Of a DNA stretch of 64,000 bases, positions 17,412 through 26,829 are shown in pieces (within the stretch, counting starts at the first letter, position 1; each line of letters begins with the position of its first letter). The DNA is taken from positions 1,334,501 to 1,398,500 of the forward strand of contig NZ_JASBAO010000001.1 of the NCBI RefSeq assembly GCF_029953265.1, read 5' to 3'. This DNA comes from Commensalibacter oyaizuii. Its GTDB lineage: Bacteria; Pseudomonadota; Alphaproteobacteria; Acetobacterales; Acetobacteraceae. The position numbers and the translations under genes were made by a program. The notes below the pieces were generated by a model. It worked only from the letters and a program-made list of their open reading frames with translations. It did not search any database and had not been told where the DNA came from.

Positions 17412-18446
17412 ATGCAATCCGCGCGTATTCCCGCCACGATTATTTCTGGTTTTTTAGGTGCTGGTAAAACTACACTATTACGTTCCTTAATGGAAAAAAC
17501 AACCAACAAAAAAATCGCGATTATTGTAAATGAATTCGGATCTTTGGGATTTGATGGGGAAATTTTAAAAAATTGTGGCGTACCAGGATGTACAGAAGAA
17601 AATATTGTAGAACTTGCTAATGGATGTATTTGTTGTACGGTTGCTGATGAATTCCTGCCCACGATGGAGGCACTGTTAAACCGTGCTGATCCCCCTGAAC
17701 ATATTATTATTGAAACATCTGGTCTGGCTTTACCAAAACCGTTAATTAAGGCATTTAACTGGCCCAGTATTAAAACCAGAATGACCGTTGATGGCGTGGT
17801 AACCCTTGTTGACGCACCTGCTGTACTGGCAGGTCAATTTGCTGACGATCCTGATGCTGTTGCTAAACAACGTGCTGCTGACCCATCATTGGATCATGAT
17901 AATCCCCTACATGAAGTATTCGAAGACCAACTTTGTTCAGCTGATTTAATTATTTTAAATAAAGTCGATTTAATTACCTCTGAACAAGCTCAACAACTGT
18001 GCCAAGATATTCAAAAGGAAATCCCCAAAGCGGTTAAAATCATCCAATCTTCAAAGGGGCAAATTGATCCCGAAATTGTTTTAGGCATTCATGCTGGGGC
18101 AGAAGATGATCTAAATACCCGCCCATCCCATCACGATACAGAAGGAGAAGACCACGAACATGATGATTTCACCAGTTTTGTCGTCTCCGTTCCCATGGTA
18201 AAGGATCCAGAAGCCTTGGTTCAAAAATTAATTCAATTAACCAACACTCATGATATTTTACGAATTAAGGGATATGTTCATATTGAAAATAAACCAATGC
18301 GTTTAGAAATTCACGGGGTGGGTCAACGCTTTAATTATCATTTCGACCGTCTATGGCGTAAAGATGAACAGCGTAACGGTAACCTAATTATTATTGGTGA
18401 AACTGGCATTGATCAAAATGCTATCCAACAAGCGTTACAAGTCTAA
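17412..18446 (+). CDS. cobW: cobalamin biosynthesis GTPase CobW
   Basis: A 344-residue G3E-family GTPase proposed to deliver cobalt to the CobN chelatase. Walker A is GFLGAGKTT (13-21), followed by VNEFGS, the metal-binding NGCICCTV (Cys72, Cys74, Cys75), ETSGLALPKP, and the G4 motif NKVD. A His/Asp/Glu-rich loop (HDTEGEDHEHDD) separates the GTPase from the CobW C-terminal domain and may bind metal. AGGA lies seven bases before the ATG. It is the first gene of the plus-strand run cobW-N-G-H-I-J, 14 bases from cobN. Confidence 0.95.
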   Translation: MQSARIPATIISGFLGAGKTTLLRSLMEKTTNKKIAIIVNEFGSLGFDGEILKNCGVPGCTEENIVELANGCICCTVADEFLPTMEALLNRADPPEHIIIETSGLALPKPLIKAFNWPSIKTRMTVDGVVTLVDAPAVLAGQFADDPDAVAKQRAADPSLDHDNPLHEVFEDQLCSADLIILNKVDLITSEQAQQLCQDIQKEIPKAVKIIQSSKGQIDPEIVLGIHAGAEDDLNTRPSHHDTEGEDHEHDDFTSFVVSVPMVKDPEALVQKLIQLTNTHDILRIKGYVHIENKPMRLEIHGVGQRFNYHFDRLWRKDEQRNGNLIIIGETGIDQNAIQQALQV

Positions 18447-18460
18447 GGAAAGATAAAATA

Positions 18461-21400
18461 ATGCATCTGCTGGTTCGTGAAATAAAAAGCCTAGACGAAC
18501 AGGCCATAGCCGAAGATTTACAACATGAACCAGCGGACATTATCTTTTTTTCTTTTTCAAACAATGATTTAAAAATTATGGGACAATGTCTGGAAAAATT
18601 GCCCACGGCTTTTCCAACGGTCAGACTGGCACCTTTGAATCGTCTGCGCCATCCGATGTCGGTTGATCTTTATTTGGACGATACTGTTCGTCATGCCAAA
18701 TTCGTTATTTTACGTCTATTGGGGGGAATAGAATATTGGCGATATGGTACCGACGAGCTGGTTGCTTTATGCCAATCAAAAAATATACCATTATTGGTTT
18801 TACCTGGCGAAGGGTATGATGATCCAACTCTAAATCAATTATGTACCTTACCCCCGGCCCTAGTTACCCAATTTAAAACTTTGTTTTATGAAGGTGGGCC
18901 TGTCAATTTTTCCCATATTTTACATCTGGCTGCCAGTTATCTAACACAAGCCCCCTATCAGGTTCATCCAGAAACATTACCAATGGTTGGGGAGTACGAT
19001 TTATCTTTGCCGACACACGATCATCAACCTACAGCAATTATTTTGTTTTATCGCACCCATTTGCTGGCCAATAATATTACACCAATTTTGACATTGGCCC
19101 ATCAATTATCCCAAAATCAAATTAATATAAGAGCGATATATGTCAGCTCTTTAAAAGATCCCATTGTTTCATATTGGGTGCATAATTTTTTACAAAACAC
19201 CCCTTCACATTTAATCCTGAATGCTACGTATTTTTCTGTTCAACAAGACTCACAAAACTCTCTTTTCAAACAAATAGATGTTCCTGTTTTACAATTACTT
19301 CAACCCAGTAATTCGCAACAATTATGGGAAACAAGTTTTCGTGGATTATCCCAAACTGATCTGGCGATGCAGGTTGTTTTACCCGAACTCGATGGAAAAT
19401 TATTAACCACTGCCATCGCCTTTAAAAAAGAAGAAAATGGCCAAATTTATTACGATCCTTACCCTGAAGGTATCGATCTGGTTGTAGAGCGTGCACTGGG
19501 CTGGATCGATCTTGCTCGTAAAACCAATAAAGAAAAAAAAATAACCATTTTCCTGTCCAATTATCCTGGTGTTGGTGGACAGGAAGGACACGCCGTGGGA
19601 TTGGACAGTTTTGCAAGTTTATATCACATTTTACAATGGTTAAAGCAGGAGGGATACGATCTGGGCCCCCGGCCTATTCCTGCTCAGCAAGAATTAACCA
19701 AAATATTATGCCATCAAGCACCACAACCCATTCTCTCTGTCCCTCAATATCAAGCTTTATTTTCAGAACTCCCCGAATCTTTTCAAACCTCGGTTCTAAA
19801 ATCTTGGCCTGACATAAACCTTGATGAAACAATTCACGATCAATTTCTAACCCTTCGCTATTTAACGTTGGGCCATGTTACTGTCGCTGTACAACCTGAA
19901 CGGGCAACCCAGCAAACACATAAAACCCTATATCATGACCCCGATACCCCCCCTTGTCATGGGTATATTGCAACTTATTTGTGGCTGCGAAAAATAATAC
20001 GTACAGATGCATTAATTCACCTTGGTACCCATGGCACAACAGAATGGTTACCTGGCAAAGCAACCGCTTTGTCGCATGAATGCGCACCTATTATATTATT
20101 ACGGGGGATACCCGTTATTTATCCCTTCATCGTTAATAACCCAGGCGAGGCTGCTTGCGCTAAACGCAGATTGGGGGCTATTACTATTGGACACCTAACC
20201 CCCCCTGTCAGTAAAGCCGTATTAAGCGGCCCAGCCGCAGAATTAGAACGATTGATTGATGATTATGCTGAGGCAGATGGGCTGGATCGTAGACGCAGTC
20301 AAATCCTGCTTAGTGCTATTTTAGACAAAGCTGAACGTTGTGGTCTGTTGGCAGAAACGGGTATCAACCGAAAAGAAAGTGGCGATGAAGTTGCTTTAAG
20401 TCATCTAGATGCCTATTTATGCGATGTCAAAGACCTACAAATCCGCGAAGGATTACATATCTTTGGAAATACTCCCCCACAATATCAGCAATTATTAACC
20501 ATCATTCAGGCCTATGCCCCCGATCAAGCACAAACCCTGCAAGAAAAGTTGTATCAATGTGCAAACAATGAAAAATCAGCTTTACTACAAGCGTTAAACG
20601 GTCGTTTTATCGAGGCTGGCCCTGCTGGTGCGCCAACAAGGGGGCGTTTGGATGTTCTGCCGACGGGACGTAATTTATATACAGTTGATCCACGCTCTAT
20701 TCCTACCCAAACGGCTTACGTTCTGGCACAAAATGCGGCCAAGCATTTATTGCTGCGCTATATGCAAGAAAACGGGGATCATTTACGCACGATTGTCATT
20801 GATCTGTGGGGCAGTACCAATTTACGCACAGGTGGGGAAGATCTAGCCCTTGCCTATATTTTAATGGGCGCACAACCCATTTGGGACCCAACCTCGGGTC
20901 GGGTTACGGCGGTTGAAATCCTTCCTTTGGCCAAAATGGATCGCCCCCGCGTGGATGTAACCTTGCGCATTTCGGGTTTTTTTCGAGATGCATTCGAGGC
21001 ACAAATCAATACATTTGATCAAACTGTTGAAGCCATCGCCACACGTGATGAAGACGAATTCTGGAATCCATTAGCAGGTTTGTATCAACATTCCCCCTCC
21101 AATAATCAAATCCCCACACGAATTTATGGCACTGCCCAAGGGACCTATGGAACAGGGATCGAGGATAATTTAACGACTAGCAACTGGCAGGAACAAAAAG
21201 AGTTGGGCGAATTATGGATTAAAAATTCTTCTTATGCTTATGGTCGCCATAAAACTGGAGAATATGATGAACAGGGCCTATCTGATCGTTTGAAAACCAC
21301 ACAGGCATTTATACATACCCAAGATCACAGTGAAATTGATTTATTAGACAGTCCCGATTATGCCGCCCACGAAGGAGGATTTGCAGCAGCAGCTCAATTA

Positions 21401-21805
21401 TTCAATAACCAACCAACCTTATATCATGCAGACACATCCACACCCGAAGCTCCCAAAATCAGATTGTTGGTCGAGGAGGTTAACCGCATCACCCGTGGAC
21501 GGGCAGCCAATCCAACATGGATACACTCCATGATGAATCATTCCTATCGCGGGGCGGGTGAGATTGCCCGTTCTGTTGATGCATTATTTGCGTTTTCAGC
21601 AACCCTGCCCCACCGTTTTGATCAGCAATTTAATTTAGTTTTTGAAGCGACATTGGGCGACGATACGGTTCGATCTTTTTTAAAAGATGCCAATCTTGCA
21701 GCATACCGAACCATGCTCCGTCGTTTTTCAGAGGCAAGAGATCGTGGATTATGGCATCCGAAATCTAACAGTGTGGCCATGATATTGGAGCAAGACCGTG
21801 AATAA
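18461..21805 (+). CDS. cobN: cobaltochelatase large subunit CobN
   Basis: A 1114-residue subunit that binds hydrogenobyrinic acid a,c-diamide and cobalt in the ATP-dependent aerobic chelatase, homologous to ChlH/BchH. Recognisable blocks include LNRLRHPMS, FLSNYPGVGGQEGHAVGLDS, HLGTHGTTEWLPGK, the GRFIEAGPAGAPTRG segment, PTGRNLYTVDPRSIPT and RAANPTWIHSMMNHSYRGAG near the end. Length is at the short end of the usual 1100-1275. AAGGAAAG precedes the ATG. The AAA partner subunits usually called CobS and CobT are not in the window, so they must be encoded elsewhere or replaced. Confidence 0.96.
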   Translation: MHLLVREIKSLDEQAIAEDLQHEPADIIFFSFSNNDLKIMGQCLEKLPTAFPTVRLAPLNRLRHPMSVDLYLDDTVRHAKFVILRLLGGIEYWRYGTDELVALCQSKNIPLLVLPGEGYDDPTLNQLCTLPPALVTQFKTLFYEGGPVNFSHILHLAASYLTQAPYQVHPETLPMVGEYDLSLPTHDHQPTAIILFYRTHLLANNITPILTLAHQLSQNQINIRAIYVSSLKDPIVSYWVHNFLQNTPSHLILNATYFSVQQDSQNSLFKQIDVPVLQLLQPSNSQQLWETSFRGLSQTDLAMQVVLPELDGKLLTTAIAFKKEENGQIYYDPYPEGIDLVVERALGWIDLARKTNKEKKITIFLSNYPGVGGQEGHAVGLDSFASLYHILQWLKQEGYDLGPRPIPAQQELTKILCHQAPQPILSVPQYQALFSELPESFQTSVLKSWPDINLDETIHDQFLTLRYLTLGHVTVAVQPERATQQTHKTLYHDPDTPPCHGYIATYLWLRKIIRTDALIHLGTHGTTEWLPGKATALSHECAPIILLRGIPVIYPFIVNNPGEAACAKRRLGAITIGHLTPPVSKAVLSGPAAELERLIDDYAEADGLDRRRSQILLSAILDKAERCGLLAETGINRKESGDEVALSHLDAYLCDVKDLQIREGLHIFGNTPPQYQQLLTIIQAYAPDQAQTLQEKLYQCANNEKSALLQALNGRFIEAGPAGAPTRGRLDVLPTGRNLYTVDPRSIPTQTAYVLAQNAAKHLLLRYMQENGDHLRTIVIDLWGSTNLRTGGEDLALAYILMGAQPIWDPTSGRVTAVEILPLAKMDRPRVDVTLRISGFFRDAFEAQINTFDQTVEAIATRDEDEFWNPLAGLYQHSPSNNQIPTRIYGTAQGTYGTGIEDNLTTSNWQEQKELGELWIKNSSYAYGRHKTGEYDEQGLSDRLKTTQAFIHTQDHSEIDLLDSPDYAAHEGGFAAAAQLFNNQPTLYHADTSTPEAPKIRLLVEEVNRITRGRAANPTWIHSMMNHSYRGAGEIARSVDALFAFSATLPHRFDQQFNLVFEATLGDDTVRSFLKDANLAAYRTMLRRFSEARDRGLWHPKSNSVAMILEQDRE

Positions 21806-22991
21806 TATACGCCGTGGCTGGTGTCCATCTTTATATCGGCCTATGGAAACAGGGGACGGTTTTTTATGCCGCATTAAACCTTTTTTCTCGTCCATCACCA
21901 GCGATCAAGCATTTTTTATTGCTCAAATTGCCAAAGATTATGGCAATGGTTATATGAATATATCCCAAAAAGCCAATTTACAGCTGCGTGGTTTTAGCCC
22001 AAAGGATATATCCCACCTTATCCCATCCATTGTAGAGCACCATCTAGCCTCTCCCGATTTAAAAACAGAAGAAAAACGAAACTTCCTAATTTCTCCTTTT
22101 ACTGATCTTGATCCTTTATGTCACCCAGAAACAAAAAACCTGGCCGTGACCTTGCAAGATCTGATTTTACAAAATTGCCAACTGCATCCTTTATCTGGGA
22201 AATTCAGCTTTTTAGTCGATGGTCAGGGACAATTTTCCTTGGATCAACATTATAGCGATATTAATATTCGCGCCCACCATCACAAATGGTGTATCCAACT
22301 AGGTCGTTATCCCTCTGTGATCGCTTGTGATGTTCAAACAGCGCCCTATATTGCTTTGGAAATTTTACAGTTTTGTATCAATAACAACATTAAACGTTTA
22401 ATAGATCCAAAAAACGCGCAACTCTTTTTAGATCAAACATCATATCCAACCTTTACCTATACCCCAAAAATAATGACCACACCCCCAGTTGGGGACATTA
22501 AAGATATCGGAATACATGTGGGTATCCCCTTTGGTCTATTAACAGCGACACAGCTACAACATTTGGGAGTGATCGCCCAACAATTTGGCAATGCCACCTT
22601 ACAACTTACCCCTTGGCACAGCATAATTTTACCCAATTGTTCTACTCGTAATTTGTCATCCCTTACAGATTTTATAATCACCCCAGAAGATCCACGCCTG
22701 AACGTTATCTTATGTCCTGGTAAACCTTTTTGTATTCAGGGACAACAGCCAACCTTAAAAGATATCACCCGTTTATTACCCCATTTATCCTCTTATACAG
22801 CCCCTATACATCTATCGGGATGTGCCAAAGGGTGTGCATCACCACAATCAAACCCGATCACTTTGTGCGCAACATCGACTGGATATAACCTAATCTTTGA
22901 TGGCAAGGCGACTGAAAAAACCTCTTATCAAGATCTTAATTTGACAGAAATCATAAGTTTGCTAAAAACGCACTCATCTTCTACTTTGTAA
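21798..22991 (+). CDS. cobG: precorrin-3B synthase CobG
   Basis: A 397-residue sulfite/nitrite-reductase-like monooxygenase that uses O2 to convert precorrin-3A to precorrin-3B before ring contraction. The GTG start overlaps the cobN stop by eight bases. The N-terminal RRGWCPSLYRPMETGDG is typical. The [4Fe-4S] ligand pattern is seen as LCPGKPFC and SGCAKGCASP near the C-terminus. Its presence marks the oxygen-dependent cobalamin pathway. Chemistry requires air, consistent with an obligately aerobic acetic-acid-type bacterium. Confidence 0.93.
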   Translation: MNNIRRGWCPSLYRPMETGDGFLCRIKPFFSSITSDQAFFIAQIAKDYGNGYMNISQKANLQLRGFSPKDISHLIPSIVEHHLASPDLKTEEKRNFLISPFTDLDPLCHPETKNLAVTLQDLILQNCQLHPLSGKFSFLVDGQGQFSLDQHYSDINIRAHHHKWCIQLGRYPSVIACDVQTAPYIALEILQFCINNNIKRLIDPKNAQLFLDQTSYPTFTYTPKIMTTPPVGDIKDIGIHVGIPFGLLTATQLQHLGVIAQQFGNATLQLTPWHSIILPNCSTRNLSSLTDFIITPEDPRLNVILCPGKPFCIQGQQPTLKDITRLLPHLSSYTAPIHLSGCAKGCASPQSNPITLCATSTGYNLIFDGKATEKTSYQDLNLTEIISLLKTHSSSTL

Positions 22992-23003
22992 GAAAAAATC
23001 GTA

Positions 23004-23639
23004 ATGTCTTTGTATAATTATATCCATGATGGTCAGGCCATTTACAAAAAATCCTTTGCCGCTATTCGTAGTGAGGCTGATTTATCCATTTTTGACAAAG
23101 ATCAATCCCGTATCGTCGTCAGAATCATTCATGCCTGTGGCCGTACTGAAATTACCAAAGATATTTTATTTCATCACGATTTTGTTCATTGTGCAGAAAC
23201 TGCATTACAAGCTGGAAAACCCATTTTTTGTGATGCAGAAATGGTCGCACATGGTATTACTAAACGCAGATTACCCGCCAATAATACTATTATTTGCACG
23301 CTAAATCATCCGCAGACCCCATCTCTTGCCAGCGACCTAAAAAATACCCGTTCAGCTGCAGCCATCCATTTATGGGGGGATGCATTGGAAGGTAGCGTTG
23401 TTGTTGTGGGAAATGCACCAACCACCCTATTTCATTTAATTAACTTGCTAGAAGTAAAAAAAATTCCAGCCCCAGCAGCGATTATTGGCATGCCCGTTGG
23501 ATTTGTAGGGGCTGCAGAATCAAAAGATGCCTTAGTTGAGTGGAATAAAATTCCTTATTTAATTGTTAAAGGACGACAAGGGGGCAGTGCCATGGCCGTT
23601 GCAGCCGTAAATGCCATTGCTCAGAAGCAGGAATTGTAA
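23004..23639 (+). CDS. cobH: precorrin-8X methylmutase CobH
   Basis: A 211-residue enzyme that moves the C11 methyl group to C12, producing hydrogenobyrinic acid. The catalytic histidine lies in RIIHACGRTEI; other conserved pieces are IFCDAEMVAHGI, VVVVGNAPTTLFHL, IGMPVGFVGAAESK and KGRQGGSAMAVAAVNA. The gene starts 12 bases after cobG and ends one base before the cobI start. The ribosome site is weak, so translation may rely on coupling. No anomalies. Confidence 0.96.
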   Translation: MSLYNYIHDGQAIYKKSFAAIRSEADLSIFDKDQSRIVVRIIHACGRTEITKDILFHHDFVHCAETALQAGKPIFCDAEMVAHGITKRRLPANNTIICTLNHPQTPSLASDLKNTRSAAAIHLWGDALEGSVVVVGNAPTTLFHLINLLEVKKIPAPAAIIGMPVGFVGAAESKDALVEWNKIPYLIVKGRQGGSAMAVAAVNAIAQKQEL

Positions 23640-23640
23640 C

Positions 23641-24351
23641 ATGCAGGGAAAACTGAATATTTTAGGTATGGGACCTGGTGATCCAGAACTAGTTACCAGA
23701 AAAGCAGAACGCCTATTACGCAGCCATTCTATTTTTGCTTATTTCGCAAAAAAGGGGGAAAAAGGGCATGCCAGGCACATTGCCCAAGAATTCATTACCA
23801 ATACTCATCAAGAACTGCGTTTTGAATATCCCATAACAACAGAGATTCCGCATAAACATATTGAATATAAACAGGCTTTACAACAATTTTACGATCAATC
23901 TGCACATCATATTCAACATCATCTAGATCAAGGCGAAACGGTCAATTTACTATGTGAAGGAGATCCATTGCTTTATGGCTCGGCTATGTATATTTTAGAG
24001 CGATTATCACCAACTTATACCACGGAAATCGTCCCTGGTATCTGTGCAATGAATGGATGTTGGAGTGCCGCAAAATTACCCATCGTCAAATATGAGCAAA
24101 CCTTAACCGTTATTCCTGCAACCCTGCCACTAGAACAATTGACAGATAAATTATACCATAGTGATTCCGTAGTTATTATGAAAATTGGTCGTCATTTAGC
24201 AAAAGTTAAATCAGCATTGCAAACAACAGATTTATTAAACAAAGCTGTTTATATTGAACGTGGTACGCAACTTAACCAACGCATTTTACCCATGACTGAA
24301 TTAACCCAAGAACATGCCCCTTATTTTTCTCTGATTTTAATTACTGGATAA
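23641..24351 (+). CDS. cobI: precorrin-2 C20-methyltransferase CobI
   Basis: A 236-residue SAM-dependent tetrapyrrole methyltransferase that methylates C20. The start is set at the ATG at 23641, directly before the family beginning (KLNILGMGPGDPELVTRKA) with AGGA upstream; the frame also runs ten codons into cobH. The SAM loop GMGPGDPEL, the CEGDPLLYGS motif and EIVPGICAMNGCW are present. It sits between cobH and cobJ in the tightly packed ring-methylation operon. Length is normal. Confidence 0.95.
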   Translation: MQGKLNILGMGPGDPELVTRKAERLLRSHSIFAYFAKKGEKGHARHIAQEFITNTHQELRFEYPITTEIPHKHIEYKQALQQFYDQSAHHIQHHLDQGETVNLLCEGDPLLYGSAMYILERLSPTYTTEIVPGICAMNGCWSAAKLPIVKYEQTLTVIPATLPLEQLTDKLYHSDSVVIMKIGRHLAKVKSALQTTDLLNKAVYIERGTQLNQRILPMTELTQEHAPYFSLILITG

Positions 24352-24360
24352 TACAACGTT

Positions 24361-25125
24361 ATGATAAATGGACATGTATATATCATTGGCCTTGGTCCTG
24401 GGGATCAAAATTTACTAACTTTAGAAGTATTATCCCTTTTACCCACGTTGACTGATATCGTTGGTTACGGCCCTTATGTAGAACGTGTTGAAGTACCAAA
24501 CACCGTGCGCAAACATGGTACCGATAATCGCCAAGAATTAGACCGCGCCCATCATGCATTAACCCTGGCACAACAAGGTCACCGGGTGGGTGTTGTATCG
24601 TCAGGTGACGCAGGTGTTTTTGCAATGGCCAGTGCTGTTTTCGAGGCCATCGACCAAGGAGATATTTCTCTTAAAACAATCCAAGTAACCGTATTACCTG
24701 GTATATCCGCTATGTTTGCCGCCGCGGCACGGTTGGGGGCACCTTTAGGGCATGATTTTTGTGCAATTTCATTGTCAGACAATCTAAAACCATGGGAGTT
24801 AATCCTGCACCGATTGAAATTAGCAGCACAGGCAGATTTTGTTATCGCCCTCTATAATGCTGTTTCTAAAGCACGCCCTTGGCAATTAGACACTGCGTTT
24901 GACCTGTTGCGAAAGGAATTGCCTACTGATATTCCAGTGGCTTTTTGTCGTGCAATATCAAGGAAAGATGAACATATTGAATTAACCACGTTAAAAAATG
25001 CCAAATCTTCAATGGGGGATATGCAAACCTTGGTTATTATTGGCAGTCGATATAGCAGAGTGATTCAACCCTTATCTGATTGTAATCCATGGTTTTATAC
25101 CCCAAGATCTATTACCAAAAAGTAA
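24361..25125 (+). CDS. cobJ: precorrin-3B C17-methyltransferase CobJ
   Basis: A 254-residue SAM-dependent methyltransferase that methylates C17 and drives ring contraction using the lactone made by CobG. Family features are IIGLGPGDQNLLT, VGYGPYVERV, VSSGDAGVFAMA, LPGISAMFAAAARLGAPLGHDF and ALYNAVSKARPWQL. It starts nine bases after cobI with no clear ribosome site. It ends the cobW-to-cobJ run; I saw no convincing intrinsic terminator in the 130 bases before the convergent Sel1 gene. Confidence 0.96.
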   Translation: MINGHVYIIGLGPGDQNLLTLEVLSLLPTLTDIVGYGPYVERVEVPNTVRKHGTDNRQELDRAHHALTLAQQGHRVGVVSSGDAGVFAMASAVFEAIDQGDISLKTIQVTVLPGISAMFAAAARLGAPLGHDFCAISLSDNLKPWELILHRLKLAAQADFVIALYNAVSKARPWQLDTAFDLLRKELPTDIPVAFCRAISRKDEHIELTTLKNAKSSMGDMQTLVIIGSRYSRVIQPLSDCNPWFYTPRSITKK

Positions 25126-25256
25126 GAAAAATAGATTGGCCATTATATCCTTGTTCAAAACATTCTAGTCATTAACTTTATCTGAAATCGACCATCACAT
25201 CATACATAAATTGCAAAACGTCACTATTCTAACCATAATAATAATATATTAAATTA

Positions 25257-25985
25257 TCATTTATTGTTTATGGCTGCGTTGCGTTTAATCTTACGATATG
25301 CACGACATGCTTTTGTCAATTGTTGTGAACATGCTTGCTTAAAATAAGCTTGAGCTCTAGCAATATTTTTTGTTACGCCTTGCCCTTGCCAATACATTTC
25401 ACCCAAATCGTATTGAGCATTAACATCACCATGATACGCCGCATGCCTTAACCACCTTGCAGCAGTAGAGTAATTTTGAGAAACCCCTATTCCGTCATAA
25501 TATAAAACACCCATATTATATTCCGCATCTTTGTCCCCCTGCAAAGCTGCCTGCCTTAACCATTGAAAGGCTTTGGCATCATCCTTAGAGACCCCACGCC
25601 CATATTCATATGCCATTCCAAGATTATATTGCGCAGGCGCATATCCCTGCCCTGCCGACAGTTTATACCACTCAGCTGCTTTAACAGGATCTAAGGCCCC
25701 ACCCTGCCCCGTATCATACATAATGGCCAAATTATACTGGGCTTCCATAATCCCTTGTTTCGCTGCTTTTTCATACCATTGCTTTGCAATGACTTTATCT
25801 GCCGGAACTCCATTCCCGCTATCGTAAAGAATTCCCAAATTATATTGAGCCGTCGCATTCCCTTTCGCAGCATGTTCTTTTAATCTTTGAAGATTAATTT
25901 CATCCTCTTTAGGATCTGCATAACCACAAGGAATTTGAATTAGAAAGCTAGTTGTAAGAACGATATACTGTAATCGTCTTAGCAT
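25257..25985 (-). CDS. secreted Sel1-repeat protein
   Basis: Encodes 242 residues. A signal peptide (LRRLQYIVLTTSFLIQIPCG) is followed by five Sel1-like repeats of 36 residues with the pattern AQYNLGxxYxxGxGVxxDxxxAxxWxxxAAxQG, and a short Cys-containing end (ACSQQLTKACRAY). Sel1 proteins are alpha-solenoid scaffolds binding other proteins, often in the periplasm. The gene interrupts the cobalamin locus on the opposite strand and shows no evident functional link to it. A GGGATAAG site precedes the ATG. Confidence 0.88.
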   Translation of the reverse strand: MLRRLQYIVLTTSFLIQIPCGYADPKEDEINLQRLKEHAAKGNATAQYNLGILYDSGNGVPADKVIAKQWYEKAAKQGIMEAQYNLAIMYDTGQGGALDPVKAAEWYKLSAGQGYAPAQYNLGMAYEYGRGVSKDDAKAFQWLRQAALQGDKDAEYNMGVLYYDGIGVSQNYSTAARWLRHAAYHGDVNAQYDLGEMYWQGQGVTKNIARAQAYFKQACSQQLTKACRAYRKIKRNAAINNK

Positions 25986-26047
25986 TTGTCTTATCCCATA
26001 TTATAAACATTATACTCTATTTAAAAACTATACGCCTGTTTCTTAAA

Positions 26048-26811
26048 TTATCCAAAAATTTGGCTAATTTGTTGATAGGCTTCCTGCCACGAGTTTATCG
26101 TTGGCATACAAGGCATGGTAGGTCTTTTTACCATGATGACAGGAATTCCTAATTGCCGTGCAGCAATAATTTTTGCGTAAATCGTTTCACCACCAGAATT
26201 TTTACTGACAATACAATTAATGTCAAACTGTTTTAACAACATTAACTCGTCAGATAAAAGAAAAGGACCCTTTGCCTGTATAATATGGGAATTTTGTGGG
26301 ATATAAACTTTATCAGGATAATCGACACTTCTAATCACATAAGAATGTTGTACAGAACATGCTTTAAATGGCAATATCTCCTTACGACCAATCGTCAAAA
26401 AAACCCGCTGAGGATGTTGCCCCAACACCTCTACCGTCTCCGACACGGAATTAACCTCTAACCATCGATCGCCAGTTTGTTTTTCCCATGCAGGACGTTC
26501 TAAACGTAAATAAGGAATCTGGGTAATTTGTGCGACTTGAAACGCATTATTGGTAATTTGCTGGGCAAATGGATGGGTGGCATCAATAATACCATCAATT
26601 TGATGGTCCTGTACCCATTGTGCCATCTTAACGCCCCCCCCAAATCCACCAACTCTGGTAGTAACTTGTGGAGGAAAAGCGGGTGCTTTTGTAACACCCG
26701 CCAAAGAATAAATAACGTCGTATTTATTATCTGTGGATATTCCTCCTACCAACTGAATAGCTTCAGTTGTGCCACCTAAAATTAATATTTTTTTTTATAA
26801 TGAACCAGCAT
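26048..26811 (-). CDS. cobK: precorrin-6A reductase CobK/CbiJ, 5' end frameshifted at a poly-A tract
   Basis: NAD(P)H-dependent reduction of the precorrin-6A macrocycle. The frame that carries the bulk of the protein (DVIYSLAGVTKAP, IDATHPFAQQIT, PYLRLERPAW, VFLTIGRKE, SKNSGGETIYAKI) reaches back through ILILGGTTEAIQLVGG, the dinucleotide-binding start, but meets TAA at 26795-26797 with no ATG, GTG or TTG ahead of the glycine loop. An ATG at 26811 opens MLVHYKKK in the other frame; the two join if the A-run (26788-26796, nine A) had ten. The joined protein is 254 residues, normal for the family. A TTG at 26752 would delete the nucleotide-binding loop. It may be expressed by slippage, or the base may be missing by error. 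Confidence 0.85.
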
Positions 26812-26829
26812 ACTTGTGCTTTACTCTTG

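Noticed and set aside
26048-26752. cobK starting at TTG 26752
   Set aside because: This start deletes the GGTTEA dinucleotide-binding loop that is clearly encoded just upstream in the same frame, so it is not a biologically sensible start.
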